A stretch of 64,000 bases of DNA, from contig NZ_VITI01000001.1 of NCBI RefSeq assembly GCF_007827795.1, positions 930,001 to 994,000 of the forward strand, given 5' to 3'. The notes below the pieces were generated by a model that saw only the letters and a program-made list of their open reading frames with translations, did not search any database and was not told the origin of the DNA. Origin of the DNA: Azospirillum brasilense. GTDB lineage: Bacteria; Pseudomonadota; Alphaproteobacteria; Azospirillales; Azospirillaceae. Within the stretch, counting starts at the first letter, position 1, and each line of letters opens with the position of its first letter. Shown here in pieces: positions 56,301-64,000 of the stretch. The position numbers were made by a program, and so were the translations under genes.

Positions 56301-56842
56301 AGCGGATGGAGGATCGTTACAAGACCGAACAGATCGAGGCCGCCGCCGACCGAGTCGTCTGGTGCTGCGACGAGGCGCCGGGCTTCACGCCGTCGCGCCC
56401 CGGCGACCGGACCTTCGTCGGCAACATCGTGGAGGCCATGCGCGCCTACGCGGCGGGCGAACTGGGGCCGGCGGACATCCCGCTGGAGACGGTTGACCGG
56501 ATTGTCGCCATCGGCTCCGACCGCATGATGGCGGCGGTGGGGGCAGCCCGGCACGGCGTGCTGAAGCCGTATCTGAAGCCCGGCCATGCGGCCATCGGCT
56601 CCATCAACTCCCCCATGCAATGCATGATGAAGGAGATCTGCGCCCAGTGCCTGCAACGGCACACCGACCCGGCGACCGGCGAGGAGACGGTGGTCTTCTC
56701 CTGCTTCAACCAGGACCAGAGCCTGGACCGCGTGGATTTCGCCAACCTGAACCAGCGGCTGCGCCAGAACGCCGTCCAGGAAAAGCTGACCGCCCAATGG
56801 ATCGATCGCGGCCTGCGGCTGACCGGCCAGCGGAAGGGGTGA
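53348..56842 (+). CDS. single-chain Nfn-like FAD/NAD(P)/Fe-S oxidoreductase (1164 aa)
   Basis: A 1164-residue chain. An unassigned N-terminal region (1 to about 230) leads to a cysteine-rich domain with C243-x2-C246-x7-C254 (YCIWCHNQGKDSC), a Cys in GCPLEE, and a group in PMCAATGHRICNDCMKAC, consistent with [4Fe-4S] clusters as in GltD/NfnB. Two Rossmann motifs follow: LVAGLGPAGFTLA (about 380) and VIGGGLTAID (about 559). From about 860 an FNR/PyrK-like module begins, with FEPGQFYRL, VALVGGGLGNAVL, and a 2Fe-2S motif C1092-x5-C1098-x2-C1101-x17-C1119. NfnB and NfnA are normally separate subunits. A bifurcating transhydrogenase role is inference. Confidence 0.8.
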   Translation: MADLTLGFGLSFHELYGQDGLARLDRAFLARLSDTDLALANRLLSARAQPDRLEAKAESDLLIALAPHAEDFIGDLFGVRAALDELRARHTELAPLYTAKRLFVQRRAAKAVKPEAVAALDGAELAARLEDWLGGPLTEAAFARQVLAWMEDEAAHADQLDSAAQYAAWAVFSEAGRARHGGGVLFQLPHRTDPQRLVPVETVELHGVTMMRLPDGACRERQGFHLTDPGTDLAGALDEANYCIWCHNQGKDSCSKGLRDRKTGEFQKSAFGVALAGCPLEEKISEMHALKADGVPIGALAVVVVDNPMCAATGHRICNDCMKACIYQKQEPVDIPQAETRTLKDVLELPWGFEIYSLLTRWNPLDLRRPLMRPDSGYKVLVAGLGPAGFTLAHHLMNDGHTVVGIDGLKIEPLPADLSGVLPSGTRVPFRPIRDVRDLYDRLDERVMAGFGGVAEYGITVRWNKNFLKVIRLLLERRGRMTIIGGVRFGGTLTIDGALELGFDHIALCMGAGKPTVVPMANGLARGVRQASDFLMGLQLTGAAKPDSIANLQVRLPIVVIGGGLTAIDTATEALAYYPVQVEKFLSRYEVLAAERGEAAVRARWTPDEAELADEFLAHARAIRAERLAAGDEGREARVTALLQSWGGSTIAYRRRLIDSPSYTLNHEEVAHGLAEGIRFLECAAPRGVEIDGSGAAQAIHLAISPVGPDGVVAPAAVDARLPARTILVAAGTQPNTVLAREEPDWVQLDGRCFRAIDEDGRPVTPERQAKPAQAHVLMARAPDGRFLSFFGDLHPSFAGNVVKAMGGAKRGYPVVSRALARRAPTSVTPEALVRRLNAELRPLVHGVTRLTPTIVEVVVKAPAAARRFEPGQFYRLQNFETLAQRIGRTTLAMEGLALTGAWVDKEAGLLSLIVLEMGGSSDLCALLKPGDPVVVMGPTGAPTEIPEGETVALVGGGLGNAVLFSIGQACRARGNRVVYFAGYKRMEDRYKTEQIEAAADRVVWCCDEAPGFTPSRPGDRTFVGNIVEAMRAYAAGELGPADIPLETVDRIVAIGSDRMMAAVGAARHGVLKPYLKPGHAAIGSINSPMQCMMKEICAQCLQRHTDPATGEETVVFSCFNQDQSLDRVDFANLNQRLRQNAVQEKLTAQWIDRGLRLTGQRKG

Positions 56843-56865
56843 GGGAGGCACCCCCCTCACCTTAA

Positions 56866-56888
56866 CCCTCTCCCCAGAGGAGAGAGGG
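56866..56888. repeat. GC-rich intergenic palindrome
   Basis: CCCTCTC (56866-56872) and GAGAGGG (56882-56888) around CCCAGAGGA, preceded by CACCCCCCTCACCTTAA. Located between the convergent Nfn-like and lysozyme genes; fifth copy of the dispersed family, and a possible terminator. Confidence 0.7.
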
Positions 56889-56901
56889 CTATTCAGAACG
56901 A

Positions 56902-57393
56902 TCACGCACCCGTCGCGGTGCTGACCGCCGCCTGGGGCAGCGGCTCGGTGGAGCTTTCGAACAGGTCGGCCTCGGCGGCGCGGCGCTTGACCAGACCCGG
57001 AAGCTGCGTCTTGACGCCGTTGACCGTGGCGTAGACCCAGCGGCTGAACTGGCCGGCGGCGCCTTCGTAGTCGCCCTGGTTCAGCAGGCGCAGCAGGGTC
57101 GAGCATTGCAGGCTGCCGGCCCCCAGGTTGAACACGAAGGAGGCCAGCGCGCCGCGCTGGTTCGGGTTCAGCGCGACGGTGACCAGCTTGTCCACCTGGG
57201 CGGCGGCGGAGGTCAGGTCCGACTTCAGGAAATCGTCGGCCTGGGCGGAGGAAATGCTCTGCCCCAGTTCGACCCCGGCGGTGTGGCCGTAGCCGATGGT
57301 CGGCACCCCCGCCGGGCACAGGTAGGCCTTGAGGTAAAGACCCTCGAAATGCTTCACAAGATTGACCGCTTCTTCGCAAACCGGCGTCGTCAT
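56902..57393 (-). CDS. GH24 (phage-type) lysozyme
   Basis: A 163-residue muramidase. The active region reads NLVKHFEGLYLKAYLCPAGVPTIGYGHT, with the catalytic Glu in HFEGL and Thr in PTIGYGHT. The usual Asp between them is not present (YLCPAG), a change common in endolysins of this branch. The middle has LVTVALNPNQRGALASFVFNLG, also typical. No signal peptide or holin gene is present, and there are no phage genes around, so it is an isolated, domesticated gene. I use the ATG at 57393, with GGGGA 8 bases upstream; an ATG at 57426 is possible. Confidence 0.88.
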   Translation of the reverse strand: MTTPVCEEAVNLVKHFEGLYLKAYLCPAGVPTIGYGHTAGVELGQSISSAQADDFLKSDLTSAAAQVDKLVTVALNPNQRGALASFVFNLGAGSLQCSTLLRLLNQGDYEGAAGQFSRWVYATVNGVKTQLPGLVKRRAAEADLFESSTEPLPQAAVSTATGA

Positions 57394-57533
57394 GTTCGTC
57401 TTCCCCAGCGTGTCGTAAACGTGCATCGGCACGACCTGTTCGTGCTTGGGGAAGGGTATCCGAAGCAATAAACGCCTAAAAATGGTTTATTTTTTTCACA
57501 TTCACCCGCGTTGGATGAAGGCTTGGCCGGGTG

Positions 57534-57797
57534 TCAGTTCCAGCGGAATTCCGCAGCCACCGCGCGAGCCTCCACCGGTGTGATTAGGCGGTTGGTCGCC
57601 AGCTTCACCGAATGCAGCCTGCCGTCCAGGTTGGCCTGCCAGAAATCCAGGAAGCGGCGCAGCACGGGGTAGCCGGGCGCGAGGTCCAACTCCTGCCAGA
57701 GATAGCTCTGCAGCAGGTGCGGGTGGTCCGGCATGTGGTACAGAATCTCCGCCGTGGTCAGGCGGTAATCGCGAAGCTGAAGCCCCAGACTGGCCAT
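57534..57797 (-). CDS. usg: Usg family protein
   Basis: An 87-residue protein of the Usg family: LQLRDYRLTTAEILYHMPDHPHLLQSYLWQELDLAPGYP, FWQANLDGRLHSVKLA, then LITPVEARAVAAEFR. The family is confined mostly to alphaproteobacteria and has no assigned activity. The gene lies upstream of groESL in the opposite direction, sharing a 295-base divergent region. Length and conserved segments are normal. Confidence 0.9.
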   Translation of the reverse strand: MASLGLQLRDYRLTTAEILYHMPDHPHLLQSYLWQELDLAPGYPVLRRFLDFWQANLDGRLHSVKLATNRLITPVEARAVAAEFRWN

Positions 57798-57978
57798 GCT
57801 CTGCCTCCGTGATGGTGGAACCGATGGCGTCCTTCCGCAGCGTCCTGGTGATTCTTTTGTAAAAGTGTGCCGTTCGCGAATGCTGGGCGCAACAAAAATT
57901 TATGTTGTCTTTCAATGGATTAGCAGCAAGGTGGGGCGGTTGCTGCCAGGAATCGCACCGATTGCCCTCAACGACCCT

Positions 57979-58005
57979 CTTGAATCGAAACCGCAGCTCG
58001 ATTAG
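57979..58005 (+). promoter_or_regulatory. candidate sigma-32 heat-shock promoter of groESL
   Basis: A CTTGAA -35 element (57979-57984) and CGATTAG (57999-58005) at the -10, with spacing suitable for alphaproteobacterial RpoH (CTTG-N17). It lies immediately upstream of the CIRCE element. Only the -35 is a good match. Confidence 0.55.
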
Positions 58006-58009
58006 CTGT

Positions 58010-58036
58010 CTGGCACTCGCCGGGGGAGAGTGCTAA
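58010..58036 (+). promoter_or_regulatory. CIRCE element (HrcA operator) of groESL
   Basis: CTGGCACTC (58010-58018), 9 bases, GAGTGCTAA (58028-58036): the canonical TTAGCACTC-N9-GAGTGCTAA with two changes at the outer left arm. It lies 57 bases before groES. HrcA binding here represses groESL until heat or misfolding stress depletes active HrcA. Confidence 0.93.
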
Positions 58037-58092
58037 CAGCCCCGAGCCCGGCGCCAATCCTTTCAATAAGCCTTGATCCTGGAGGCATCCCC

Positions 58093-58383
58093 ATGAAGTT
58101 CCGTCCGCTGCACGACCGCGTCGTCGTCAAGCGTCTGGAGTCCGACACCAAGACCAAGGGCGGGATCATCATTCCCGACACCGCGAAGGAGAAGCCCCAG
58201 GAGGGCCAGGTCATCGCGGTGGGTCCGGGCGCCCGTGACGAGAGCGGCAAGGTCGTTGCGCTCGACGTGAAGGCCGGCGACCGCATCCTGTTCGGCAAGT
58301 GGTCGGGCACCGAGGTGAAGATCGAGGGCGAGGATTTCCTGATCATGAAGGAATCCGACATCATGGGCGTCGTCGAGGCCTGA
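58093..58383 (+). CDS. groES: co-chaperonin GroES
   Basis: A 96-residue Hsp10 co-chaperonin. It begins [17 protein letters not shown], has the mobile loop [17 protein letters not shown] and ends IMGVVEA. As a heptamer it caps GroEL. An RBS (GGAGGCA) precedes the ATG at 58093. groEL follows 52 bases downstream. Control is by the CIRCE/sigma-32 region upstream. Confidence 0.98.
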   Translation: MKFRPLHDRVVVKRLESDTKTKGGIIIPDTAKEKPQEGQVIAVGPGARDESGKVVALDVKAGDRILFGKWSGTEVKIEGEDFLIMKESDIMGVVEA

Positions 58384-58432
58384 GCCTCCGCCCGCGCCGA
58401 GCGATCCAACCCCCCGAATTTCAAGGAAGTGA

Positions 58433-60079
<1,647 letters not shown>

Positions 60080-60105
60080 TAGCCCGCGTTTCCCAGCGCG
60101 TTTGC

Positions 60106-60138
60106 GGAAAGGGCGGTCCCTCGGGGCCGCCCTTTTCC
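60106..60138 (+). terminator. intrinsic terminator after groEL
   Basis: GGAAAGGGCGG (60106-60116) pairs with CCGCCCTTTTCC (60127-60138), with one bulge, followed by GTTTGG. It closes the groESL operon. Confidence 0.85.
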
Positions 60139-60184
60139 GTTTGGCCATCTCCCTGACGGACAGGGTGCCGTCGGCCGGTGTTTT

Positions 60185-60205
60185 AGTTTGGAACGCTTCC
60201 AAACT
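60185..60205. promoter_or_regulatory. 21-bp palindrome upstream of catalase (Fur-family/Irr-like box)
   Basis: AGTTTGGAA (60185-60193), CGC, TTCCAAACT (60197-60205): perfect 9-bp arms. The core TTTGGAA-N3-TTCCAAA is the shape of the alphaproteobacterial Irr box (TTTAGAA-N3-TTCTAAA) with one symmetrical change. It lies 72 bases before the catalase ATG. The factor is unknown. Confidence 0.65.
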
Positions 60206-60276
60206 TGAGGACGTTGACCTCCCAACCGGACGCCCCAGAGGTGCGCCGGCACGGCTTGCTGTTCAGGGAGAAAGCG

Positions 60277-61971
60277 ATGGATGACCAGTCGAAGACTCTG
60301 ACCAACCGTCAGGGCCACCCGATCACCAACAACCAATCCCAGCGCACCGTGGGAGCCCGCGGTCCGGCGACGCTGGAGAATTACCAGTTCCTGGAGAAGA
60401 TCTCCCACTTCGACCGCGAGCGCATCCCGGAGCGCGTGGTCCACGCCCGCGGTTTCGTCTGCTACGGCGAGTTCGAGGCCACCGGCAAGATCGGCGACGA
60501 GCCGGCCTCCACCTACACCCGCGCCAAGCTGTTCGGGCAGGCCGGCAAGAAGACTCCACTGGCCATCCGCTTCTCCACCGTCATCGGCGGACGCGATTCG
60601 TCGGAGGTGGCGCGCGACCCGCGCGGCTTCGCGGTCAAATTCTACACCGAGGACGGCAACTGGGATCTGGTCGGCAACAATCTGCCGGTCTTCTTCATCC
60701 GCGACGCCATGAAGTTCCCGGACGTCATCCATTCGCTGAAGCCCGATCCGGTGACCTTCCGGCAGGAACCGAACCGCATCTTCGACTTCATGAGCCAGAC
60801 GCCCGAATCCATGCACATGCTGACCCATCTGTTCAGCCCGCGCGGGATTCCGGCCAACTACCGGCACATGGAAGGCTTCGGCGTGAACACCTACAAGATG
60901 GTGAACGCCAACGGCGACACGGTGCTGGTCAAGTACCACTTCCACCCGCGCTGCGGCGTCGCCTCCCTGACGGCGGAGGAGGCGGCGAAGGTGCAGGGGC
61001 AGGATCTCGGCTCCGCCTCCAAGGACCTCTTCGAAGCCATCGACCGGGGCGAATACCCGCAGTGGGATGTGTATGTCCAGATCATGGAGGACCACGACCA
61101 TCCCGAACTGGACTGGGACCCGCTGGACGACACCAAGATCTGGCCGGAGTCGGACTTCCCGCTGCGCCATGTCGGCGTCATGACGCTGAACCGCAACGTC
61201 GAGGACGTCTTCAACGAGAACGAACAGATCGCCATGGGCACCGGCGTGCTGGTGGACGGGCTGGACTTCTCCGACGACAAGATGCTGGTCGGGCGCACCT
61301 TCTCCTACTCCGACACGCAGCGCTACCGGGTCGGTCCCAACTATCAGCAGTTGCCGATCAACCAGGCGAAGAACGCGCCGGTCGCCACCAACCTGTCGGG
61401 CGGGCAAATGTCCTATCAGCGCGATCTGGCGCCGGGGCAGAACCCGCACGTCAACTTCGAGCCGTCCATCCACAACGGCCTGACCGAGGCCCAGCGGGAG
61501 GAGCCCAACAACCCGCCGGAAATCCACGGCCGTCTGACCCGCAGCGTGATCGAACGCCGCAACGACTATGCTCACGCGCGGGGCCGCTATTGCACCATGA
61601 TGGACTGGGAGCGCGACGATCTGGTTCTGAACATGGGCACCCTGCTCGGCCAGTGCGAACGCGACGTCCAGGAACGCATGCTCTGGCACTTCTTCCTGGT
61701 TCATGACGACTACGGCAACCGGGTGGCCGGCATGCTGGGCATGACCGCCGCCGACGTGGCCGGCTTGGCCCCCCTGCCCAAGCAGGTGCTCACCGACGAG
61801 GACCAGAAGCGGCTGAAGGCGCTGGGCAGGAACGGCGACACGATCGACCCGAAGGCCTGGGGCCAGTGGACCGGTTCGGTCAAGGTCCACCGCGCCACGG
61901 CAGACGAGGTGGCGAAGGGCATGCCGTCCGGCGCGCAAGGCGGCATGACCAGCCAGGCGGCCGCCGATTAG
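60277..61971 (+). CDS. monofunctional haem catalase
   Basis: A 564-residue catalase. The distal His is in [15 protein letters not shown], the Asn in [15 protein letters not shown], and the haem-ligand Tyr in [22 protein letters not shown]. It has [26 protein letters not shown] and [17 protein letters not shown]. It dismutes hydrogen peroxide. The length is between small- and large-subunit types, with a short C-terminal extension (after about 480) of low similarity. The ATG at 60277 is preceded by GGGAG. The upstream palindrome at 60185 is the likely operator. I give no symbol because the clade is uncertain. Confidence 0.94.
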   Translation: MDDQSKTLTNRQGHPITNNQSQRTVGARGPATLENYQFLEKISHFDRERIPERVVHARGFVCYGEFEATGKIGDEPASTYTRAKLFGQAGKKTPLAIRFSTVIGGRDSSEVARDPRGFAVKFYTEDGNWDLVGNNLPVFFIRDAMKFPDVIHSLKPDPVTFRQEPNRIFDFMSQTPESMHMLTHLFSPRGIPANYRHMEGFGVNTYKMVNANGDTVLVKYHFHPRCGVASLTAEEAAKVQGQDLGSASKDLFEAIDRGEYPQWDVYVQIMEDHDHPELDWDPLDDTKIWPESDFPLRHVGVMTLNRNVEDVFNENEQIAMGTGVLVDGLDFSDDKMLVGRTFSYSDTQRYRVGPNYQQLPINQAKNAPVATNLSGGQMSYQRDLAPGQNPHVNFEPSIHNGLTEAQREEPNNPPEIHGRLTRSVIERRNDYAHARGRYCTMMDWERDDLVLNMGTLLGQCERDVQERMLWHFFLVHDDYGNRVAGMLGMTAADVAGLAPLPKQVLTDEDQKRLKALGRNGDTIDPKAWGQWTGSVKVHRATADEVAKGMPSGAQGGMTSQAAAD

Positions 61972-62009
61972 GCACAACCTAAGATCATCGGTCGGTTGGC
62001 GTCCCGATA

Positions 62010-62040
62010 GGGGCGGCGGGTTGTCCCGCCGCCCCTTTTT
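62010..62040 (+). terminator. intrinsic terminator after the catalase gene
   Basis: GGGGCGGCGGG (62010-62020), loop TTGT, CCCGCCGCCCC (62025-62035), then TTTTT. Perfect 11-bp stem. Confidence 0.93.
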
Positions 62041-62208
62041 CATGCCGGCACCGATGACTGTTTTGAGTAGGCACAATTCGTGTACGGACATGCGACACGT
62101 TGCCGCGCGACACGCCTGTCACTGGTATCACCAGAGTGGGGCGTGTCACTGTCATTTTGCATCAAGGCATTAGCCAAAATATTAGAACTTCGATAAGGGA
62201 GAAGTGCG

Positions 62209-63213
62209 ATGTCCATGCGTGCTGCCGTGTCGTTCGCGGCCATGCTGGCGGCCTCCGTCGCCACCTTCGGCGTGCCGGCGTTCGCCGCCGACGAACCGAT
62301 TTCGCCCATCGAGCCGGCGAAGATCACCAATCCCGGATTGGTTGAACTCGGCAAGAAGCTGTACTTCGATCCCCGGCTGTCCAAGTCCGGCTTCATCTCC
62401 TGCAACTCGTGCCACAACCTGTCCATGGGCGGCACCGACAACCTGAAGACCTCCATCGGCCACAACTGGCAGCAGGGTCCGATCAACTCGCCGACCGTGC
62501 TGAACTCCAGCCTGAACGTCGCGCAGTTCTGGGACGGCCGCGCGCTGACGTTGCAGGAGCAGGCCGGCGGCCCGATCGCCAACCCCGGCGAGATGGGCTC
62601 CACCCACGCGCTCGCCATCGAGGTGCTGCGCTCCATTCCGGAATATGTGCAGGAGTTCAAGGACGTCTTCGGTGAGACCAAGATCACCATCGAGGAGGTG
62701 ACCAAGGCCATCGCCGCCTTCGAGGAAACGCTCGTCACGCCGAATTCCCGCTTCGACAAGTGGCTGAAGGGCGACAAGAAGGCGCTGACCACCGTCGAGC
62801 TGGAAGGCTACGAGCTGTTCAAGGATTCGGGCTGCACCGCCTGCCACAACGGCTCCGCCGCCGGCGGCAACACCTTCCAGAAGATGGGCGTGGTCGAACC
62901 CTACAAGACCACCAACCCCGCCGAGGGCCGCATCGCGGTGACCAAGGAGGAAGCCGACCGCTTCAACTTCAAGGTTCCGACGCTGCGCAACGTCGCTCTG
63001 ACCTACCCCTACTTCCACGACGGCCAGGCCACGACCCTGTCCGACGCGGTGGACGTCATGGGCCGCATCCAGTTGGGCAAGAAGTTCTCGCCGGACGAGA
63101 ACGGCAAGATCGTCGCCTTCCTGAAGACGCTGACCGGTGACCAGCCGAGCTTTGCTCTGCCGATCCTGCCGCCGTCCACGGACAAGACGCCGCAGCCGCA
63201 TCCCTTCGACTGA
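62209..63213 (+). CDS. di-haem cytochrome c peroxidase
   Basis: A 334-residue periplasmic enzyme with a signal peptide (MSMRAAVSFAAMLAASVATFG, cleavage at AFA-AD). Two haem sites are C65-N-S-C68-H69 and C209-T-A-C212-H213, plus the conserved MGGTDNLKTSIGHNWQQGPINSPTVLNS block and a distal Met region (ATTLSDAVDVMGRIQLG). It reduces hydrogen peroxide to water with electrons from cytochrome c. The ATG at 62209 has AGGGAG 7 bases upstream. It is followed by a terminator and a NapC-type cytochrome. It sits next to catalase, giving a peroxide-defence block. Confidence 0.95.
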   Translation: MSMRAAVSFAAMLAASVATFGVPAFAADEPISPIEPAKITNPGLVELGKKLYFDPRLSKSGFISCNSCHNLSMGGTDNLKTSIGHNWQQGPINSPTVLNSSLNVAQFWDGRALTLQEQAGGPIANPGEMGSTHALAIEVLRSIPEYVQEFKDVFGETKITIEEVTKAIAAFEETLVTPNSRFDKWLKGDKKALTTVELEGYELFKDSGCTACHNGSAAGGNTFQKMGVVEPYKTTNPAEGRIAVTKEEADRFNFKVPTLRNVALTYPYFHDGQATTLSDAVDVMGRIQLGKKFSPDENGKIVAFLKTLTGDQPSFALPILPPSTDKTPQPHPFD

Positions 63214-63228
63214 CGGTTCGGGGGTTGG

Positions 63229-63272
63229 ATGGGGCCGGGCGTCATTGGGGCGGCCCGGCCCCATTCTTTTTA
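63229..63272 (+). terminator. intrinsic terminator after the cytochrome c peroxidase gene
   Basis: A perfect 12-bp stem, ATGGGGCCGGGC (63229-63240) and GCCCGGCCCCAT (63253-63264), 12-base loop, then TCTTTTTATT. It ends just before the next gene's leader. Confidence 0.93.
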
Positions 63273-63297
63273 TTGAGGGTAGTTGCAAGGTATAGAC

Positions 63298-64000
63298 ATG
63301 CGGTGGGGATGGAAGACGGCGGGCGGCTTCGGGGCGCTCGCGCTGGCCGGTCTGGTGGGCGTCGTCGTCGGGGTGGTCGGCTGGGGCGGTTTCAACACCG
63401 CGATGGAAGCCACCAACAGCATGGAGTTCTGCGTCTCCTGCCACGAGATGCGCGACAATGTGTATGTCGAGTACAAGACCTCGCCGCATTACCAGAACGC
63501 CTCCGGTGTGCGCGCGGCCTGCGCCGACTGCCACGTCCCCCGCGACTGGACGCACAAGGTGATCCGCAAGGTGCAGGCGTCCGGCGAGCTGTATCACTGG
63601 CTCATCGGCTCGATCGACACCAAGGAGAAGTTCGAGGCCAAGCGCCACACGCTGGCGCGCCGCGAATGGGACCGCATGCGGGCCACCGACAGCCAGGAAT
63701 GCCGCAATTGCCATTCCTTCGGCGCCATGGACTTCCACAAGCAGACGCCGAAGGCGGCGAGCGCCATGGAAGGCGCGGAGAAGGCCGGCAAGACCTGCAT
63801 CGACTGCCACAAGGGCATCGCCCACAGCTTCCCCGACGTCACCGCCGGCCATCGCCACCTTTTCGCCGGCCTGTCGGACCAGGCGAAGGCGCTGGCCCTG
63901 AAGCCCGGCGACACCGCCTACGCCCTGACCAGCCTCGCCCTGTACAGCGCGCCACCGGCGCCGGGAACTGGTGGAGACGGCGAGATCGCCGCGGCGACTC
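63298..64000 (+). CDS. NapC/NirT-family tetrahaem cytochrome c (3' end outside window)
   Basis: The first 234 codons are present; the gene runs off the end. An N-terminal anchor (TAGGFGALALAGLVGVVVGVVGW) is followed by four CxxCH sites: C45-V-S-C48-H, CADCH, CRNCH and CIDCH, in the NapC/NirT/TorC spacing, with the haem-ligand region SMEFCVSCHEM. The frame continues past the NapC core (ALKPGDTAYALTSLALY...GTGGDGEI), as in TorC/TorY-like pentahaem proteins, so a fifth haem may follow. These proteins pass electrons from quinol to periplasmic reductases. The ATG at 63298 has CAAGG 7 bases upstream. Confidence 0.88.
   Translation, partial: MRWGWKTAGGFGALALAGLVGVVVGVVGWGGFNTAMEATNSMEFCVSCHEMRDNVYVEYKTSPHYQNASGVRAACADCHVPRDWTHKVIRKVQASGELYHWLIGSIDTKEKFEAKRHTLARREWDRMRATDSQECRNCHSFGAMDFHKQTPKAASAMEGAEKAGKTCIDCHKGIAHSFPDVTAGHRHLFAGLSDQAKALALKPGDTAYALTSLALYSAPPAPGTGGDGEIAAAT

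Noticed and set aside
51319..56496. 1725-residue plus-strand frame over phaZ, ctaA and the Nfn-like gene
   Set aside because: Repetitive Gly/Arg/Pro-rich shadow across three genes of both strands; no ribosome-binding site or family similarity.
53210..57379. 1389-residue minus-strand frame over the Nfn-like gene
   Set aside because: Antisense shadow; its end reads through the lysozyme gene in another frame.
56902..57797. Prophage remnant
   Set aside because: Only one lysozyme gene; usg, groESL and the oxidoreductase around it are chromosomal core genes.
60251..60266. GGCACGGCTTGC near the catalase start
   Set aside because: Resembles a sigma-54 element but the spacing is two bases too short; it lies in the mRNA leader next to the start codon.

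Overview
The window is GC-rich chromosomal DNA of an alphaproteobacterium. The PII protein at 6250-6588 reads residue for residue like the GlnZ of Azospirillum brasilense as I remember it. It is followed by an aminotransferase gene, as at the known glnZ locus. Other genes (KorAB, ScfR-type regulator with AceA, PhaZ, ftsK-lolA, Usg, HD-GYP, NapC/CCP cytochromes) fit a metabolically versatile, microaerophilic, PHB-storing Rhodospirillales member. I therefore read it as Azospirillum, A. brasilense complex. Most of the window is core chromosome. I see no prophage, CRISPR array or complete insertion sequence.

Layout. 1-4.5 kb: an ABC lipoprotein-exporter-type pair (ybbP/ybbA-like) divergent from tesA, then a FIST sensor protein, a Tas-like aldo/keto reductase and thpR. 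4.7-8.2 kb: a ubiquinone-type hydroxylase (minus), glnZ with a sigma-54-like promoter, and a DapC-like aminotransferase. 8.2-14 kb: ftsK, lolA, an HdeD/DUF308 membrane protein and yifB. 14-15 kb: an AT-richer island with a small membrane protein. 15-19.2 kb: a creatininase-like hydrolase and a peptide-type ABC operon (binding protein plus two permeases, no ATPase). 19.3-25 kb: gpt, tRNA-Arg(ACG), small orphan genes and several stress-type small proteins, then a VWA lipoprotein. 25-29 kb: korAB with an overlapping ferritin-like gene, and a sulfite-oxidase-like enzyme. 29-36.5 kb: a cytosolic PAS histidine kinase, a DJ-1/PfpI protein, aceA divergent from its probable regulator, and fpr. 36.7-47 kb: a membrane GH17 protein, a PyrE-like protein, an HD-GYP response regulator, an MscS-type channel, and a shrunken ABC operon with degenerate ATPase motifs. 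47-52 kb: a phospholipase D/VTT fusion coupled to an EEP phosphodiesterase, and phaZ. 52-57.8 kb: ctaA, a 1164-residue Nfn-like flavo/Fe-S oxidoreductase, a lysozyme and usg. 58-64 kb: CIRCE-controlled groESL, catalase, di-haem cytochrome c peroxidase and a NapC-type cytochrome that runs off the end.

Two themes connect the genes. One is low-potential electron handling: KorAB reduces ferredoxin, Fpr links ferredoxin/flavodoxin to NADP(H), and the large fused protein has the parts of an NfnAB transhydrogenase in one chain. The other is oxidative and redox stress: catalase, CCP, ferritin-like proteins and HdeD-type proteins. Carbon storage and acetate use (PhaZ, AceA, ScfR-type regulator) form a smaller third group. 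The best leads for new biology are the single-chain Nfn-like enzyme, the ferritin-like protein coupled to KorAB, the motif-poor ABC system, and a perfect palindrome in front of the catalase gene. Palindromic GC-rich intergenic repeats recur at least five times.
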